A stretch of 6,394 bases of DNA, taken from the NCBI GenBank assembly GCA_937891445.1, contig CALAFV010000516.1, positions 1-6,394 on the forward strand. The letters run 5' to 3'. The stretch is from an uncultured Phycisphaerales bacterium. Its GTDB lineage: Bacteria > Planctomycetota > Phycisphaerae > Phycisphaerales > UBA1924. The position numbers were made by a program, and so were the translations under genes. Below, one piece after another: positions 1-5,624 of the stretch (position 1 is the stretch's first letter; each line of letters starts with the position of its first letter). Below the pieces are notes generated by a model, which made no database searches, had not been told where the DNA came from, and was given only the letters and a program-made list of their open reading frames with translations.

Positions 1-73
1 GCGGGCGGCCGCCAATAGCGGCGGAGCCGTAGAGCCGACCGGACTGGCCCCAAGACGTGGGAGGTGTGTGCCG

Positions 74-1372
74 ATGGCCCTTGCTTCGCAAATGACCCGC
101 AACGACCGCATGCCCGGGACCTGGGGCGCTTCACGCGGACGCCGTCGCGGCCCGGGCCGCCGCAGCGCCGCGATCGTGCTGCTGGTCGGGGTCACGGCGA
201 TCGGCGTGGGCCTGTGGGGGCTGGCCAAACTCCGCTCGGGCCGCACGGCGGAGATCGTGGGCACTCCCGGCACGTCGCCCGCCGCGTCGCAGACGTTCGA
301 GGTCGCCACGCCGCTTCCATCCGAAGGCTCCGTCGAGCCCCAGCGTCCAACGATGTTGACGACGGCCGCGGCCGATCAGGCCGCACGCGGCGTGCTGGGC
401 GCTCAGGTCCCGTCCCCGGCGACGCCGACGCCCACGCCGGCCTCGGAGCCGGAGATTCGTCCGACGAGCAACCCCGCGCCGACCCCGGCGCCGGCCAACC
501 CGATCGTCGTTCCTCCGACGGTCGCCAAGACCCCCCCAGCGGGCGTCCTGCCGGCGGACCTGGAGGCCAGCGTTGCCGCCGCGAACCGGGCGATCAAGGA
601 GAACCGCCTCGTCGAGGCCCGCACGCTCCTGAACCGGGCGTTGCTGGACCCTCGCACCGGCGAGGTCGACCGCGCGGCCATCCGCGCTCAGATGGCCGAA
701 CTCAACCAGTCTCTCGTCTTCTCCCCCGCCGTGTTCAAGGGCGACCCGCTCGCGGACACGTACACCGTCAAGAAGGGCGACACACTCGCGCGTATCAACA
801 GCCACCTCGGGCTGGGGGTTGACTGGCGGCTCATCCAGCGGATCAACCGAATCAGCAGCCCGAACCGGATCAACGTGGGGCAGAAACTCAAGGTTGTGCG
901 TGGTCCGTTCCATGCGGTCGTGGACAAGGACCAGTTCCGGATGGACATCTACGCCGGCGAGCCGGTCTCGGCCGCGGCGGCGCGACCGACGCGGGCCGAC
1001 GGCGTCGAGCCCGGTTGGATCTACATCCGCTCCTTCCGCGTCGGCCTGGGCGAGCACGGGACGACGCCGATCGGGACTTTCGTGGTCCGTCCGGGCAGCA
1101 AACTTATCAACCCCCACTGGCGGAACCCCCGTACCGGCGAGGAGTTCGCCGCCGACGACCCGAAGAACCCGATCGGCGAGCACTGGCTCGGGCTCGATGG
1201 GCTCGACGAGGCGACCAAGGCATACCAGGGCTACGGCATCCACGGGACGATCGACCCCTCGTCGATCGGCCAGGAGAAGTCGATGGGCTGCGTCCGCCTG
1301 GCTCCGGACGACGTCGCGCTGGTCTACGAGATGCTCGAAGAGGGCGTCAGCATCGTGCGTATCGTCCCCTGA
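74..1372 (+). CDS. Membrane-anchored LysM / L,D-transpeptidase (YkuD) protein
   Basis: Probable periplasmic peptidoglycan-modifying enzyme of 432 residues. L,D-transpeptidases form 3-3 cross-links or attach proteins to the stem peptide through a catalytic cysteine. Reading along the protein: an Arg-rich cytoplasmic N terminus; one hydrophobic helix at about residues 32-51 (AAIVLLVGVTAIGVGLWGLA); a Pro/Thr/Ala-rich linker to about 160, including PATPTPTPASEP; a helical TPR-like hairpin at about 163-215; a LysM domain at 230-275 (starts YTVKKGDTL); and a YkuD domain from about 277 to the end. The active-site signature is visible: His390 in GIHGT and SMGCVRL with Cys406. The position that is usually His in the SHGC form is Met404. 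ATG at 74 is preferred because GGAGG at 60-64 lies 9 bases upstream. A GTG at 68 would sit only 3 bases from it. The frame is open to the left edge, so a longer form cannot be formally excluded. The next gene follows 12 bases downstream. Confidence 0.93.
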   Translation: MALASQMTRNDRMPGTWGASRGRRRGPGRRSAAIVLLVGVTAIGVGLWGLAKLRSGRTAEIVGTPGTSPAASQTFEVATPLPSEGSVEPQRPTMLTTAAADQAARGVLGAQVPSPATPTPTPASEPEIRPTSNPAPTPAPANPIVVPPTVAKTPPAGVLPADLEASVAAANRAIKENRLVEARTLLNRALLDPRTGEVDRAAIRAQMAELNQSLVFSPAVFKGDPLADTYTVKKGDTLARINSHLGLGVDWRLIQRINRISSPNRINVGQKLKVVRGPFHAVVDKDQFRMDIYAGEPVSAAAARPTRADGVEPGWIYIRSFRVGLGEHGTTPIGTFVVRPGSKLINPHWRNPRTGEEFAADDPKNPIGEHWLGLDGLDEATKAYQGYGIHGTIDPSSIGQEKSMGCVRLAPDDVALVYEMLEEGVSIVRIVP

Positions 1373-1380
1373 AAGGGGGC
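1364..1380 (+). promoter_or_regulatory. Hairpin over stop codon and downstream ribosome binding site
   Basis: The left arm 1364-1370 (GTCCCCT) pairs with 1374-1380 (AGGGGGC) through seven pairs, one of them G-U, leaving a GAA loop. The hairpin contains the TGA stop of the transpeptidase gene (1370-1372). It also covers the AAGGGGG Shine-Dalgarno (1373-1379) of the hydrolase gene whose ATG is at 1385. A ribosome terminating on the first gene would melt the stem and free the binding site, so the geometry predicts translational coupling. The pairing is read from the sequence and the coupling is inference. Confidence 0.5.
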
Positions 1381-1384
1381 GAGC

Positions 1385-2206
1385 ATGCCGAAGGTCCGAA
1401 CCTCCGACGGGCTTGAACTGACGTACACGACACGCGGCGACGCCGACGGCGCGCCGATCCTGTTCCTGCACGGCCTGCACCTCACCGGCGCGATGTGGGA
1501 CGAGGCCGCCTCGCGCCTCCCTCGCGGATGGCGCGGCATCATGCCCGACCTCCGCGGCCACGGCGCCACGCCCCCCGCGCCTCCCGGCACTGACGCCACG
1601 GCGGACCCCTCGCCGTCCGTCGCGCGGCTCGCCCGCGACGCGATCGACCTGCTCGATGTCGTCGCGCCGACGCAGCCTGCCGTGATCGCCGGGTTGTCGA
1701 TGGGGGGTTACGTTGCTTTCGAGATCTTCCGCCTCGCGTCCGCGCGCGTGCGGGCGCTGGTCCTTGTGGACACGCGCGCCGGCGCCGACAACGAAGAGGC
1801 CGCGCGGGCCCGCGAGATCAAGGCCCACACCGCCCTTCGCGGCGGCGGGGGCGAGATCGCCGACGAGATGGTCCAGCGCATCTTCGGCTCTTCCGCGTCG
1901 CCCAGCCTGCGCGAGCAGTACCGCGGCATCATCGCCGCGAGCAACCCTGCCGGCATGGCGTGGACGCTGCGGGCCCTGGCCCGCCGTCCTGACTCCGTGC
2001 CCACGCTGCCGACGATCCGCATCCCGACGCTGATCGTCGTCGGCTCGGAGGACCAGGTTACGCCCCCCGCCGAGGCCCGCGCGATGCAGGCCGCGATCCG
2101 CGGCGCCCGCCTAGCGGAGATTCCGGGCGCCGGGCACATGACGCCCGTCGAGCAGCCGCACGAGTTCTCCCGGGTCCTGGGCGAGTTCCTCGAATCGCTC
2201 CCCTGA
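1385..2206 (+). CDS. Alpha/beta hydrolase
   Basis: A 273-residue soluble alpha/beta-hydrolase with all family landmarks. The oxyanion-hole motif LFLHGLHLTG has His29-Gly30. The nucleophile elbow GLSMGGY has Ser105. The acid is Asp223 in GSEDQVTPP and the catalytic His251 is in GAGHMTPVEQP. The length and the GxSMGG elbow resemble the 3-oxoadipate enol-lactonase / non-haem haloperoxidase branch. That branch covers esterases, lactonases and C-C hydrolases, so the substrate cannot be named. A Pro-rich insertion (GATPPAPPGTD, near residues 59-69) follows the HG strand region. No signal peptide is seen, so it is probably cytoplasmic. The start is set by AAGGGGG five bases before the ATG. It lies 12 bases after the transpeptidase stop, so the two are very likely co-transcribed, although no functional link is evident from sequence alone. 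Confidence 0.93.
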   Translation: MPKVRTSDGLELTYTTRGDADGAPILFLHGLHLTGAMWDEAASRLPRGWRGIMPDLRGHGATPPAPPGTDATADPSPSVARLARDAIDLLDVVAPTQPAVIAGLSMGGYVAFEIFRLASARVRALVLVDTRAGADNEEAARAREIKAHTALRGGGGEIADEMVQRIFGSSASPSLREQYRGIIAASNPAGMAWTLRALARRPDSVPTLPTIRIPTLIVVGSEDQVTPPAEARAMQAAIRGARLAEIPGAGHMTPVEQPHEFSRVLGEFLESLP

Positions 2207-2288
2207 GGCGGTGTCCTGCTCCGTGCAATACACGCACGCGGGCATCGTTGAACTCCCGGCGGCCGCAGGTCCGCCACAGGAGTCCACG

Positions 2289-3128
2289 ATGCTGCGTCCC
2301 ACAATCTTCGCCCTCGCGCTCTCGGCCCTTGTCGCGGCTCCCTCGCTCGCGCAGCCGGGACCGCAGCGAGACGACCGTCCCCGTCCTGAAGCCCGCCAGC
2401 CGCTCGGCGACCGCGACGCCGCTCCGCGGGAGCATCGCCCGGCGATGCGCGACGACCGCGGTCCCGAGTTCCGTCAGGGGATCCGTGAGCGTGCGCGGGA
2501 GCGGGCCTTCCGCGACGGCTTCGACGGCCCTCGCGAACAGCGCTTCAAAGAGTTCCGCCCCCGCGAGTTCCATCGCGACGGCGACCGGGGACTCCGTGGC
2601 CGGCACGGGCCTGAGGGCCGTCCGGGCCAACCGGGGCTCGAAGGCCATCGCGGCCATCACGGCCTGCGAGGTCGCGGCGGAATGCCCGGCTTGCGCGGCC
2701 ATCACCGCGACTTCGACGGTCCGCGCCGCTTCGGCGACCTGCGGCAGCACCGGTTCGGTGAGCGAGGTTTCGGCGCGGGCCGCCCTGATCTGCGTCGCTT
2801 CGATGCCCTCCGCGAGCATCGGTTCGGCGATGTCCGGGATCATCGCTTCGGAGAGCGCCGCTTCCGCGAGGGCCGTCCCGACCAGCCTCGCCGGGAGTTC
2901 GCTCCGCGCGGCCCTCGGGGGCAGGCCCCGGGCCCGATGCTGCGCCGTGAGGGTCGTCCGCCGATGCCGATGCCGCGTGGTGGGCAAGGGCCTCGCTTCC
3001 GCGACGATGCCCGCGGCCGTGCTCCGGAGATGTTCCAGCGCGAGCGTCCCGCCCCCCGCGAGTTCCGCGAGGACGATGAGCGTCCGGCGCCGCGCGCTCG
3101 CACCCGCCGCGGCCCGCGCATCGACTGA
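2289..3128 (+). CDS. Secreted Arg-rich protein with collagen-like Gly-X-Y segment
   Basis: Predicted exported protein of 279 residues with no recognised enzymatic domain. Residues 1-21 are a clear signal peptide (MLRPTIFALALSALVAAPSLA, cleavage before Gln22). The mature part is extraordinarily Arg-rich: 68 Arg against one Lys in the whole protein, mixed with Asp, Glu, Gly, Pro and His. No Cys, Trp or Tyr is seen. Residues 98-139 form 14 uninterrupted Gly-X-Y triplets. After these come three HRFG units (residues 154, 177, 185), two of them extended into a near-identical 14-residue repeat. The C-terminal third is Pro/Arg-rich and probably disordered. The ATG at 2289 is chosen because AGGAG (2278-2282) sits at ideal spacing and the signal peptide begins exactly there. 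A GTG at 2211 in the same frame would add 26 residues and bury the signal. CGT, CCT and GGT codons look commoner than in the neighbouring genes. It follows the hydrolase by 82 bases and is closed by a strong terminator. Function is unknown; binding to a polyanion or an extracellular matrix role would be guesses. Confidence 0.8.
   Translation: MLRPTIFALALSALVAAPSLAQPGPQRDDRPRPEARQPLGDRDAAPREHRPAMRDDRGPEFRQGIRERARERAFRDGFDGPREQRFKEFRPREFHRDGDRGLRGRHGPEGRPGQPGLEGHRGHHGLRGRGGMPGLRGHHRDFDGPRRFGDLRQHRFGERGFGAGRPDLRRFDALREHRFGDVRDHRFGERRFREGRPDQPRREFAPRGPRGQAPGPMLRREGRPPMPMPRGGQGPRFRDDARGRAPEMFQRERPAPREFREDDERPAPRARTRRGPRID
2580..2705 (+). repeat. Collagen-like Gly-X-Y repeat, 14 triplets
   Basis: Within the secreted Arg-rich protein, residues 98-139 read GDR GLR GRH GPE, then GRP GQP GLE GHR, then GHH GLR GRG GMP, then GLR GHH. 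Glycine occupies every third position without interruption. Proline is found in X and Y positions, as in bacterial collagen-like proteins, but many Y positions are Arg or His. Fourteen triplets is short for a stable triple helix by itself. At the DNA level the repeat is degenerate, which argues for an old segment kept at protein level and not a recent microsatellite. Confidence 0.75.
2748..2882 (+). repeat. HRFG internal protein repeat
   Basis: Two 14-residue copies lie at residues 154-167 (HRFGERGFGAGRPD, bases 2748-2789) and 185-198 (HRFGERRFREGRPD, bases 2841-2882). They match at 11 of 14 positions. A partial copy (HRFGD) starts at residue 177, and each unit is preceded by an LRQ-, LRE- or VRD-type tripeptide. 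The copies point to internal duplication inside the mature secreted protein. Confidence 0.7.
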
Positions 3129-3184
3129 CCTGACCGCTTGTGATCACAGATAGCCCCTCCTTCCGTCGCCGCAATGGCTGACGC

Positions 3185-3219
3185 CGGCCGCGTCCCCTGC
3201 ACAGGACGCGGCCGTTTTT
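3185..3219 (+). terminator. Strong intrinsic terminator after the collagen-like gene
   Basis: A perfect 11-base-pair stem has left arm CGGCCGCGTCC at 3185-3195, an 8-base loop, and right arm GGACGCGGCCG at 3204-3214. It is followed at once by TTTTT (3215-3219). It lies 57 bases past the stop at 3128, on the same strand as the three upstream genes, and should end their transcription. The nucleotidyltransferase gene starting around 3269 therefore probably has its own promoter. Confidence 0.9.
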
Positions 3220-3268
3220 CATTGCTTGGCCGCGGCAGCCGCGGGCCCGTGTGCCGGTATCAGCGGCC

Positions 3269-4075
3269 ATGCCGATGCGTGACGCCATCATCGACGCTCT
3301 GACCGCACGCCTCCGGGACCTCCCTTCCGTCCGCGCCCTGTGGCTCGGCGGGTCCGACGCCACCGGCCGGCGCGACGCCTACTCCGACATCGACTACTGC
3401 GTGATCGCGGACGACGGTTCCGCAGGCGAAGTCTTCGCCGCGGCCGAGTCGGCGCTGGCCGCGATCTCGCCGATCGAGATCGGTTACCGCCTGCCGCAGT
3501 GCCCGTGGCCACACATGGAGCAGGCGTTCTATCGGCTCCGCGATGCGGGTCCGCACCTGCTCGTGGACTTCTGCGTCCTCTCCGCAAACGCGCCGCCCGA
3601 GGCCCGCTTCATGGAGCGAGAGCGCCACGGCCAGCCGCAGATCCTGTTCGACCCCAGCGGCCTGTTGGCGCCCGTGCCGATGGACCGCGCGGCGCACCAG
3701 GCCCGGATCGCCGCGAGAATCGCCGACCTGCGGCAGCGCTTCCCGCTCTTTCAGACGCTGGTCGAGCGCAACCTGGCCCGCGGTCAGGCGGTTGACGCTC
3801 TGCACTTCTACATGAACCTGACGCTGCGCCCGCTCATCGACCTGCTGCGCATTGCGTACTGCCCGGACCGCTTCGACTTCGGGGCGCGGTACCTGAAGTT
3901 CGATCTCCCGCCGCAGATCGCGGCGGAGGTCGAGCGTCTCTCATACGTCCCGGATACCGAGGGCCTGCGCCAGCGGTTGTCGGACGCGGCCCGTCTGTTC
4001 GAGAGCACGCTCGCGCAGATCGATGCAAGCGGGACGGGCGTCCGCGTCGCTACCCGCCCCGCCCCCGCGTCCTGA
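3269..4075 (+). CDS. Nucleotidyltransferase-fold protein
   Basis: A 268-residue protein of the DNA polymerase beta-like nucleotidyltransferase superfamily, whose members move an NMP group onto a small molecule, RNA or protein. The fold signature is near the N terminus: the LGGS loop at residues 26-29, then GRRDAYSDIDY with metal-binding Asp40 and Asp42. The likely third carboxylate is Asp100 in LLVDFCVL. The C-terminal half (about 130-260) is helical, as in the substrate-binding half of aminoglycoside-type adenylyltransferases, but I cannot name the substrate. It is longer than the small MNT antitoxins, and no HEPN partner gene is adjacent. The start is uncertain: GTG 3251, ATG 3269 and ATG 3275 are all in frame and none has a good Shine-Dalgarno. 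A CCGCGG-CAG-CCGCGG hairpin (3230-3244) lies just upstream. The stop is 17 bases from the end of the converging minus-strand gene. Confidence 0.85.
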   Translation: MPMRDAIIDALTARLRDLPSVRALWLGGSDATGRRDAYSDIDYCVIADDGSAGEVFAAAESALAAISPIEIGYRLPQCPWPHMEQAFYRLRDAGPHLLVDFCVLSANAPPEARFMERERHGQPQILFDPSGLLAPVPMDRAAHQARIAARIADLRQRFPLFQTLVERNLARGQAVDALHFYMNLTLRPLIDLLRIAYCPDRFDFGARYLKFDLPPQIAAEVERLSYVPDTEGLRQRLSDAARLFESTLAQIDASGTGVRVATRPAPAS

Positions 4076-4092
4076 TCGGAGCCTTGCGCGGG

Positions 4093-4476
4093 TCAGCGCC
4101 CCTTGCTGCCGCGCTGCCGCCGCTCCTTGTGCCCCTCCTCCGCCGAGGGCCCCCGTCCTTCCCGTCCCTGCTCGGGCGGGCCGGCTTTGCGCCGATCCGG
4201 TTGCTCGTACACGAACTTGTTGAACCGACTCAGGCCGCCATCGGCCGTCTCCTCCTGATAAAGGAAGGTGAGCCCGGCTTCGTCGAACTTCTCGAAGAAC
4301 TCGTCCCACTCCAGGGGTTCGAGGTTCTCGTCGGGTTCCTGAAAGTCGATGCGCAACAGGCCCGGCTCCGCTCCGCGCGCTGTGCCGCGGACCGTGGCCG
4401 GGCGGCCGCCTCGTTCCTCCACCCAGCGCCGGATGGTGTCGTGGTCGCGCGTCGTCTTGGCTTCGTGCTCGCTCAT
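4093..4476 (-). CDS. Small conserved acidic protein of unknown function
   Basis: A 127-residue soluble protein. Residues about 9-91 match a family I recall in many proteobacteria and planctomycetes: TRDHDTIRRWVEERGGRPATV near the N terminus, LLRIDF in the middle, then WDEFFEKFDE and LTFLYQEET. Database entries for this family are often called hypothetical or, without basis, 1,4-alpha-glucan branching enzyme. It is far too small for that enzyme and has no glycoside-hydrolase motif. The biochemical role is unknown. Residues 92-127 form a charged, Arg/Lys/Glu/Gly-rich tail that looks disordered and lies outside the conserved core. ATG at 4476 (MSEHEAKT) is chosen because family proteins typically begin so. 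An in-frame ATG at 4581 would add 35 low-complexity residues running into the divergent promoter region. A GGGG run about 8 bases upstream is a modest ribosome binding site. Confidence 0.82.
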   Translation of the reverse strand: MSEHEAKTTRDHDTIRRWVEERGGRPATVRGTARGAEPGLLRIDFQEPDENLEPLEWDEFFEKFDEAGLTFLYQEETADGGLSRFNKFVYEQPDRRKAGPPEQGREGRGPSAEEGHKERRQRGSKGR

Positions 4477-4581
4477 GCGTGGAACCCCGTTCCCCCGCCC
4501 CGGGCTGCCGCGGGCCTCGCCGCTGCCGGTCCCGTGTACGCCTGCCGCGATTCTCACCGGGGCGGCCGAAAACCGGGCCAA

Positions 4582-4602
4582 TGAAGGACAAATGGTCCTT
4601 CA
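4582..4602. promoter_or_regulatory. Perfect 8-bp inverted repeat in divergent intergenic region
   Basis: TGAAGGAC (4582-4589) and GTCCTTCA (4595-4602) are exact reverse complements separated by AAATG. The repeat stands out because it is less GC-rich than its surroundings. It sits between the divergent starts at 4476 (-) and 4664 (+), about where an operator serving one or both genes would be. It could equally be a hairpin in a 5' leader. No regulator gene is visible in the window. Confidence 0.4.
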
Positions 4603-4624
4603 CGGCACGCCCCGTATGCTCCCG

Positions 4625-4650
4625 CACGGGCCCGCGCTCCGCGGGCCGTG
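4625..4650 (+). promoter_or_regulatory. GC-rich hairpin just upstream of the SIMPL gene ribosome binding site
   Basis: The core pairs GGCCCGCG (4629-4636) with CGCGGGCC (4640-4647) over a three-base CTC loop. CAC (4625-4627) pairs with GTG (4648-4650) after a single bulged G. The stem ends one base before the GGAG Shine-Dalgarno at 4652-4655. No T-run follows, so it is not an intrinsic terminator. A 5' leader structure affecting translation or mRNA stability is possible, but strong stems also arise by chance at this base composition. Confidence 0.35.
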
Positions 4651-4663
4651 TGGAGCACACAGC

Positions 4664-5437
4664 ATGCACACCGGACGATCCCTCGCCGCGTTCGCCACTC
4701 TTTGCTTGGCCACGTTTGCCGTCGCTGTTCCGCCCGGTCCGGGCCCGATGCCGCCGCCCGGGCCTCACGGTGGCCACCACGCGGATATGTCAACCATCGT
4801 CGTCACCGGACACGGCGAGGTCTCTCAGCGTCCCGACACGGCCGTCGTGCGTCTCGGCGCCACCGCGCAGGCCGCGACCGCCGCGGCGGCGCACGCGCAG
4901 GTCAACCAGGCCGTCGCCGCGTCGATCGAGAAGATCCGCGCCCTGGGCGTGCCGGATGAGCGGATTTCAACGGCCTCGCTCTCGATTTACCCCGTCTACG
5001 CCGAGCAGCAGCCGCGGCGCGAGCCCGTGGAGCCGCGCATCGCCGCGTATCGCGCCAGCCAGACGATCCGCATCGAACTGGACGACCTCAACGTGGTCGG
5101 TCCCGTCATCGATACCGCCGTCGCCTCCGGCGCCAACCAGTTCGAAAGCCTGACGTTCGAACTGCGGAATGACGCCGAAGCCCGCCGGCAGGCGCTCCGC
5201 CTCGCGACCCAGGATGCGCGAGCCAAGGCCCAGGCCCTGGCCGAGGCGCTCGAGGTCGGCCTTGGCGGGGTCTACCAGGCGGCGGAGCAGGGCGTCGTGG
5301 TCCCGGTTGTCCGCGCCGAGTTCGCGATGCGGGCCGGCATGATGGCCGACGCGGCGCCGACCCCGGTCGAACCCGGGCAACTGCGGGTGCAGGCGTCCGT
5401 CATGCTCACGTACCGCATCGAGCCGCGCGGCCACTGA
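4664..5437 (+). CDS. Secreted SIMPL domain (DUF541) protein
   Basis: A 257-residue exported protein of the SIMPL/DUF541 family, which includes E. coli YggE and the Brucella periplasmic antigen BP26/Omp28. Family members are periplasmic or outer-membrane associated, several are linked to stress tolerance, and the molecular activity is not settled. Residues 1 to about 22 form a signal peptide (starts MHTGRSLAAFATLCLATFA). A Pro/Gly/His-rich stretch, including PPGPGPMPPPGPHGG, runs to about residue 40. The SIMPL domain covers about 43-253: it opens with STIVVTGHGEVSQRPDTAVV, passes ALGVPDERISTASLSIYPVY, and ends with LRVQASVMLTYRIEP. These are the characteristic beta strand, long helix and TGxGxxxxxPD elements. 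The ATG at 4664 has GGAG (4652-4655) eight bases upstream. The frame stays open far upstream (to 4349), but that part overlaps the opposite-strand gene and lacks a signal. It is transcribed divergently from the small acidic protein gene. Confidence 0.9.
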   Translation: MHTGRSLAAFATLCLATFAVAVPPGPGPMPPPGPHGGHHADMSTIVVTGHGEVSQRPDTAVVRLGATAQAATAAAAHAQVNQAVAASIEKIRALGVPDERISTASLSIYPVYAEQQPRREPVEPRIAAYRASQTIRIELDDLNVVGPVIDTAVASGANQFESLTFELRNDAEARRQALRLATQDARAKAQALAEALEVGLGGVYQAAEQGVVVPVVRAEFAMRAGMMADAAPTPVEPGQLRVQASVMLTYRIEPRGH

Positions 5438-5500
5438 GCGACGGAGCGGCGGCCACGGCCCACCCGGGAGCCCGAATCGGGAAACCCCGCCCTGCGGTCC

Positions 5501-5522
5501 CGCGGGCGAGACCCGCGTTTTT
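5501..5522 (+). terminator. Intrinsic terminator after the SIMPL gene
   Basis: CGCGGG (5501-5506) pairs with CCCGCG (5512-5517) over a CGAGA loop, followed directly by TTTTT (5518-5522). It lies 63 bases past the stop at 5437. The 6-bp stem is short but all G-C, so termination is plausible. It separates the SIMPL transcript from the leader region of the next gene. Confidence 0.7.
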
Positions 5523-5548
5523 CCCTCGAAATGAGCGTCGCGATCAAC

Positions 5549-5592
5549 GCGGCAACCACCTTGAAAGTGAGTGAGCGGTAGCATGGTGCCGC
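5549..5592 (+). ncRNA. Candidate structured 5' leader stem-loop
   Basis: GCGGCA (5549-5554) plus CC (5556-5557), with A5555 bulged, pairs with GG (5585-5586) plus TGCCGC (5587-5592), giving eight pairs. The internal segment of about 27 bases is comparatively A/G-rich (contains TTGAAAGTGAGTGAG). It falls between two terminator-like hairpins and upstream of the sorted surface protein gene. The order stem-loop, terminator, ribosome binding site is typical of riboswitches and attenuators. I could not match it to any riboswitch class from memory. Confidence 0.35.
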
Positions 5593-5595
5593 CAG

Positions 5596-5624
5596 GGCGC
5601 CCGCGGAGCGGAGCGCCTCTTTTT
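5596..5624 (+). terminator. Terminator-like hairpin in the leader of the surface-protein gene
   Basis: The left arm GGCGCCCGC (5596-5604) pairs with GCGG (5608-5611) and GCGCC (5613-5617), with A5612 bulged and a GGA loop. T5618 and C5619 follow, then TTTTT (5620-5624). It is as convincing as the terminators in the rest of the window but sits only 11 bases before the AAAGGAG ribosome binding site (5636-5642) of the next gene. That placement suggests either premature termination (attenuation) or the 3' end of a short RNA. Confidence 0.6.

Noticed and set aside
1..73. Possible 3' end of an upstream gene at the left edge
   Set aside because: Stops occur early in two frames (bases 16-18 and 30-32), but too few codons are present to recognise any protein.
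131..1828. A 565-codon open frame on the minus strand opposite the transpeptidase and hydrolase genes
   Set aside because: Its translation is low-complexity Arg/Gly/Asp-rich with no domain, and it lies opposite two genes with complete catalytic motifs. High GC makes long antisense frames common.
2058..2987. Minus-strand frame of 309 codons opposite the collagen-like gene
   Set aside because: Ala/Glu-rich translation with no start signal or motif, and it runs across the end of the hydrolase. It is best explained as a shadow of repeated Arg and Gly codons.
3139..3148. TGTGATCACA palindrome resembling a CRP site
   Set aside because: CRP sites need about six bases between TGTGA and TCACA; here there are none. 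It lies between a stop codon and a terminator, not at a promoter.
2248..3153. Alternative plus-strand frame of 301 codons over the collagen-like gene
   Set aside because: It has no ribosome binding site or signal peptide and gives a Ser/Ala/Arg mixture without pattern. The chosen frame has AGGAG, a signal peptide and regular Gly-X-Y periodicity.
4349..4663. 105-residue N-terminal extension of the SIMPL protein
   Set aside because: It would overlap the opposite-strand small protein and bury an obvious signal peptide. GGAG is correctly spaced before the ATG at 4664.
3941..4780. Minus-strand frame of 279 codons over the convergent and divergent junctions
   Set aside because: It runs through two well-supported genes in a different frame, and its Arg/Gly/Ala-rich translation has no recognisable domain.
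5531..5581. 16-codon leader peptide frame before the surface-protein gene
   Set aside because: There is no Shine-Dalgarno before its ATG and no run of one amino acid typical of attenuator peptides, so it is mentioned only within the leader finding.
5549..5592. Resemblance to a c-di-GMP-I (GEMM) riboswitch because of GGCAA, GAAA and GGTAG elements
   Set aside because: The order and number of helices do not fit the two-helix GEMM layout as I know it. The shared short words are too few to support the call.
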